Below are positions 12,413-13,784 of a stretch of 13,784 nt of DNA, piece after piece (position 1 is the first letter of the stretch; each line of letters starts with the position of its first letter). Position numbers and translations under genes: made by a program. The stretch comes from Bacteroidetes bacterium QS_8_68_15. GTDB lineage: Bacteria > Bacteroidota > Rhodothermia > Rhodothermales > Salinibacteraceae. The stretch is taken from the NCBI GenBank assembly GCA_003023245.1, contig PXTR01000140.1, positions 1 through 13,784 of the forward strand. The letters are read 5' to 3'. A model generated the notes under the pieces. That model did no database searches, was not told where the DNA came from, and saw only the letters and a list, made by a program, of their open reading frames with translations.

Positions 12413-13780
12413 ATGACGATGCCCGATTTTTACGAGGACGACTCGGAGGCCGCGCCTGCCGGGGCCGACACCCCCGCTCCCTCCGAACCGTCCCTGTTCG
12501 AGAAGTGCCACGAGTTCACCGACGAATCGGGGCAGTACGCGCAGACCAAGGCCGCCGACCTCTACCCCTACTTCCGCCCCATCGAGCGGAACGAGGGCAC
12601 CACCGCCATCATGAACGGTGACGAGATCGTCATGGCCGGCTCGAACAACTACCTCGGCCTCACCAGCGACGAGCGCGTCAAAGATGCCGCACGCGCGGCC
12701 GTCACCAAGTACGGCACCGGCTGCACGGGGAGCCGCTTCCTGAACGGCACGCTCGACCTGCACCTGGAGCTGGAAGAGCGCCTGGCGGACTTCCTGGGCC
12801 GGGAGCGGGCCGTGCTCTTCTCGACCGGCTACATGACCAACGAGGGCGTCGTGCAGGGGATTACCTCGAAGGGCGACTACATCTTCAGCGACAAGGACAA
12901 CCACGCCTGCATCGTCGCCGGCACGAAAGCGAGCCTGGCCGAGACGCGTCGCTACCGCCACGACGACCTCGACCACCTGCGCACGATGCTGGAGCGCGCG
13001 CATGAGGAGAACCCCGACGCGGGCAAGCTCATCGCCACCGACGGCGTCTTTTCGATGAGCGGCACCATCGCGCAGGTGCCCGAGCTGATCGAGCTGGCCG
13101 AGGAGTTCGACGCGGCGCTGATGCTCGACGACGCGCACGCCGTCGGCGTCGTCGGCCCCGGCGGCCGCGGCTCAGCGGCCACCTTCGGAGACGGGCCGAT
13201 GGGCCGCACGCAGGACGTGCACCTGCACACCGGCACCTTCTCGAAGAGCTTCTCCTCGGCGGGCGGCTTCTGCGCAGCGTCGGAGGACGTGATCGAGTAT
13301 CTGCGCCACGAGGCCTCGACGCACGTGTTCAGCGCCTCGATGCCGCCGGCCAGCGTGGCGACGGTGCTGAAGTGCCTCGACATTCTCCAGGAGGAGCCCG
13401 AGCGCCTCGAGCGCCTCTGGGAGATCAGCGACTACATGCGCGAGGGGTTCCGCGAGCGCGGCTTCGACGTGTGGACCAGCCAGTCGCCGATTATCCCGGT
13501 CGTCGTCGGTGACATGGAGACGTGCTTCCGCTTCTGGCGCGACCTGGTCGCCGAGGGCGTCTTCGTCAACGCCGTGGTGCCGCCGGCCGTCCCGCCGGGC
13601 CAGTCGCTGATGCGCACCTCCTACATGGCGACCCACTCCGACGACGAACTCGATGGGATCCTCGACGCCTTCGAGCGCGTCGGCGCCAAGCACGGCGTGA
13701 TTGGCGGCGGCGCGAGCGGCAGCTCGGGCGCCGAAAGCGACACCGATGGGGCGCTCCACTCGAACGGGCGGGCTTCGTGA
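12413..13780 (+). CDS. Serine palmitoyltransferase-family alpha-oxoamine synthase
   Basis: PLP enzyme of the alpha-oxoamine synthase group (SPT, KBL, BioF), which joins an amino acid to an acyl-CoA with loss of CO2. Key features of the 455 residues: SNNYLGL (77-83); GTGCTGSRFLNGTLDLH (101-117); His164 in KDNHACIVAG, which stacks on PLP; LDDAHAVGVVGPGGRGS (238-254) with D239 and H242; and the PLP lysine K278 in HTGTFSKSFSSAGGF (272-286). GTFSKSF resembles SPT more than KBL or BioF, and the length with an N-terminal extension fits Bacteroidota SPT. The first step of sphingolipid synthesis (serine plus palmitoyl-CoA) is most likely. The homologous cysteate acyltransferase of capnine-type sulfonolipids, lipids known from Salinibacter, is a real alternative. 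The C-terminal 28 residues are a Gly/Ser/Asp tail. A 147-bp pyrimidine-rich leader precedes it. The stop codon lies four bases before the window end. Confidence 0.9.
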   Translation: MTMPDFYEDDSEAAPAGADTPAPSEPSLFEKCHEFTDESGQYAQTKAADLYPYFRPIERNEGTTAIMNGDEIVMAGSNNYLGLTSDERVKDAARAAVTKYGTGCTGSRFLNGTLDLHLELEERLADFLGRERAVLFSTGYMTNEGVVQGITSKGDYIFSDKDNHACIVAGTKASLAETRRYRHDDLDHLRTMLERAHEENPDAGKLIATDGVFSMSGTIAQVPELIELAEEFDAALMLDDAHAVGVVGPGGRGSAATFGDGPMGRTQDVHLHTGTFSKSFSSAGGFCAASEDVIEYLRHEASTHVFSASMPPASVATVLKCLDILQEEPERLERLWEISDYMREGFRERGFDVWTSQSPIIPVVVGDMETCFRFWRDLVAEGVFVNAVVPPAVPPGQSLMRTSYMATHSDDELDGILDAFERVGAKHGVIGGGASGSSGAESDTDGALHSNGRAS

Positions 13781-13784
13781 GCGT

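Noticed and set aside
10937..13138. 733-codon open frame on the minus strand opposite the glycosyltransferase and SPT genes
   Set aside because: It lies antisense to two well-recognised proteins, is rich in Arg, Gly and His with no domain, and runs through an intergenic region. Long antisense frames are expected at this GC content.

Overview
The window is a high-GC bacterial chromosome segment that is coding almost end to end. The gene set and order (soj/spo0J-type parA-parB followed by a DUF5683 gene, a Bacteroidota-type energy transducer TonB, and a serine-palmitoyltransferase-family enzyme), the acidic low-complexity tails and the near absence of Shine-Dalgarno sequences suggest a Bacteroidota-group organism, most likely the high-GC Rhodothermota (Salinibacter/Rhodothermus relatives). 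That assignment is inference from protein character, not a database match. No tRNA, rRNA, CRISPR array, transposase, phage gene or defence cassette was found.

Left part (1-3843, mostly + strand): the C-terminal part of an unidentified minus-strand ORF; a structured spacer; a YfcE/MJ0936-type metallophosphoesterase with no canonical start codon; the fused NAD(P)HX epimerase/dehydratase nnr; a small VanZ-like membrane protein; and tonB. A bidirectional hairpin terminator (3881-3917) separates tonB from the convergent minus-strand block.

Middle (3937-7333, minus strand): in transcription order, a UvrD/PcrA-type helicase, a GNAT acetyltransferase and ribose-5-phosphate isomerase A (rpiA). The gaps on both sides of the GNAT gene contain degenerate 7-bp tandem repeats. 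These repeats form the stop codons of the helicase and GNAT genes.

Right part (7654-13780, + strand): a 320-bp divergent promoter region, then parA and parB for chromosome segregation, a DUF5683 envelope protein with an 18-bp repeat in its signal peptide, a GT-B glycosyltransferase of the MJ1255 type, and a complete alpha-oxoamine synthase of the serine palmitoyltransferase family. The last two could belong to sphingolipid or sulfonolipid (capnine) metabolism.

I see no convincing new multi-gene system. The points most worth a second look are non-coding or architectural: the dispersed period-7 repeats at gene ends, the 21-bp duplication where the phosphoesterase start should be, the hexapeptide repeat in the DUF5683 signal peptide, the GTAGAGACG palindrome, and the glycosyltransferase/SPT pairing.
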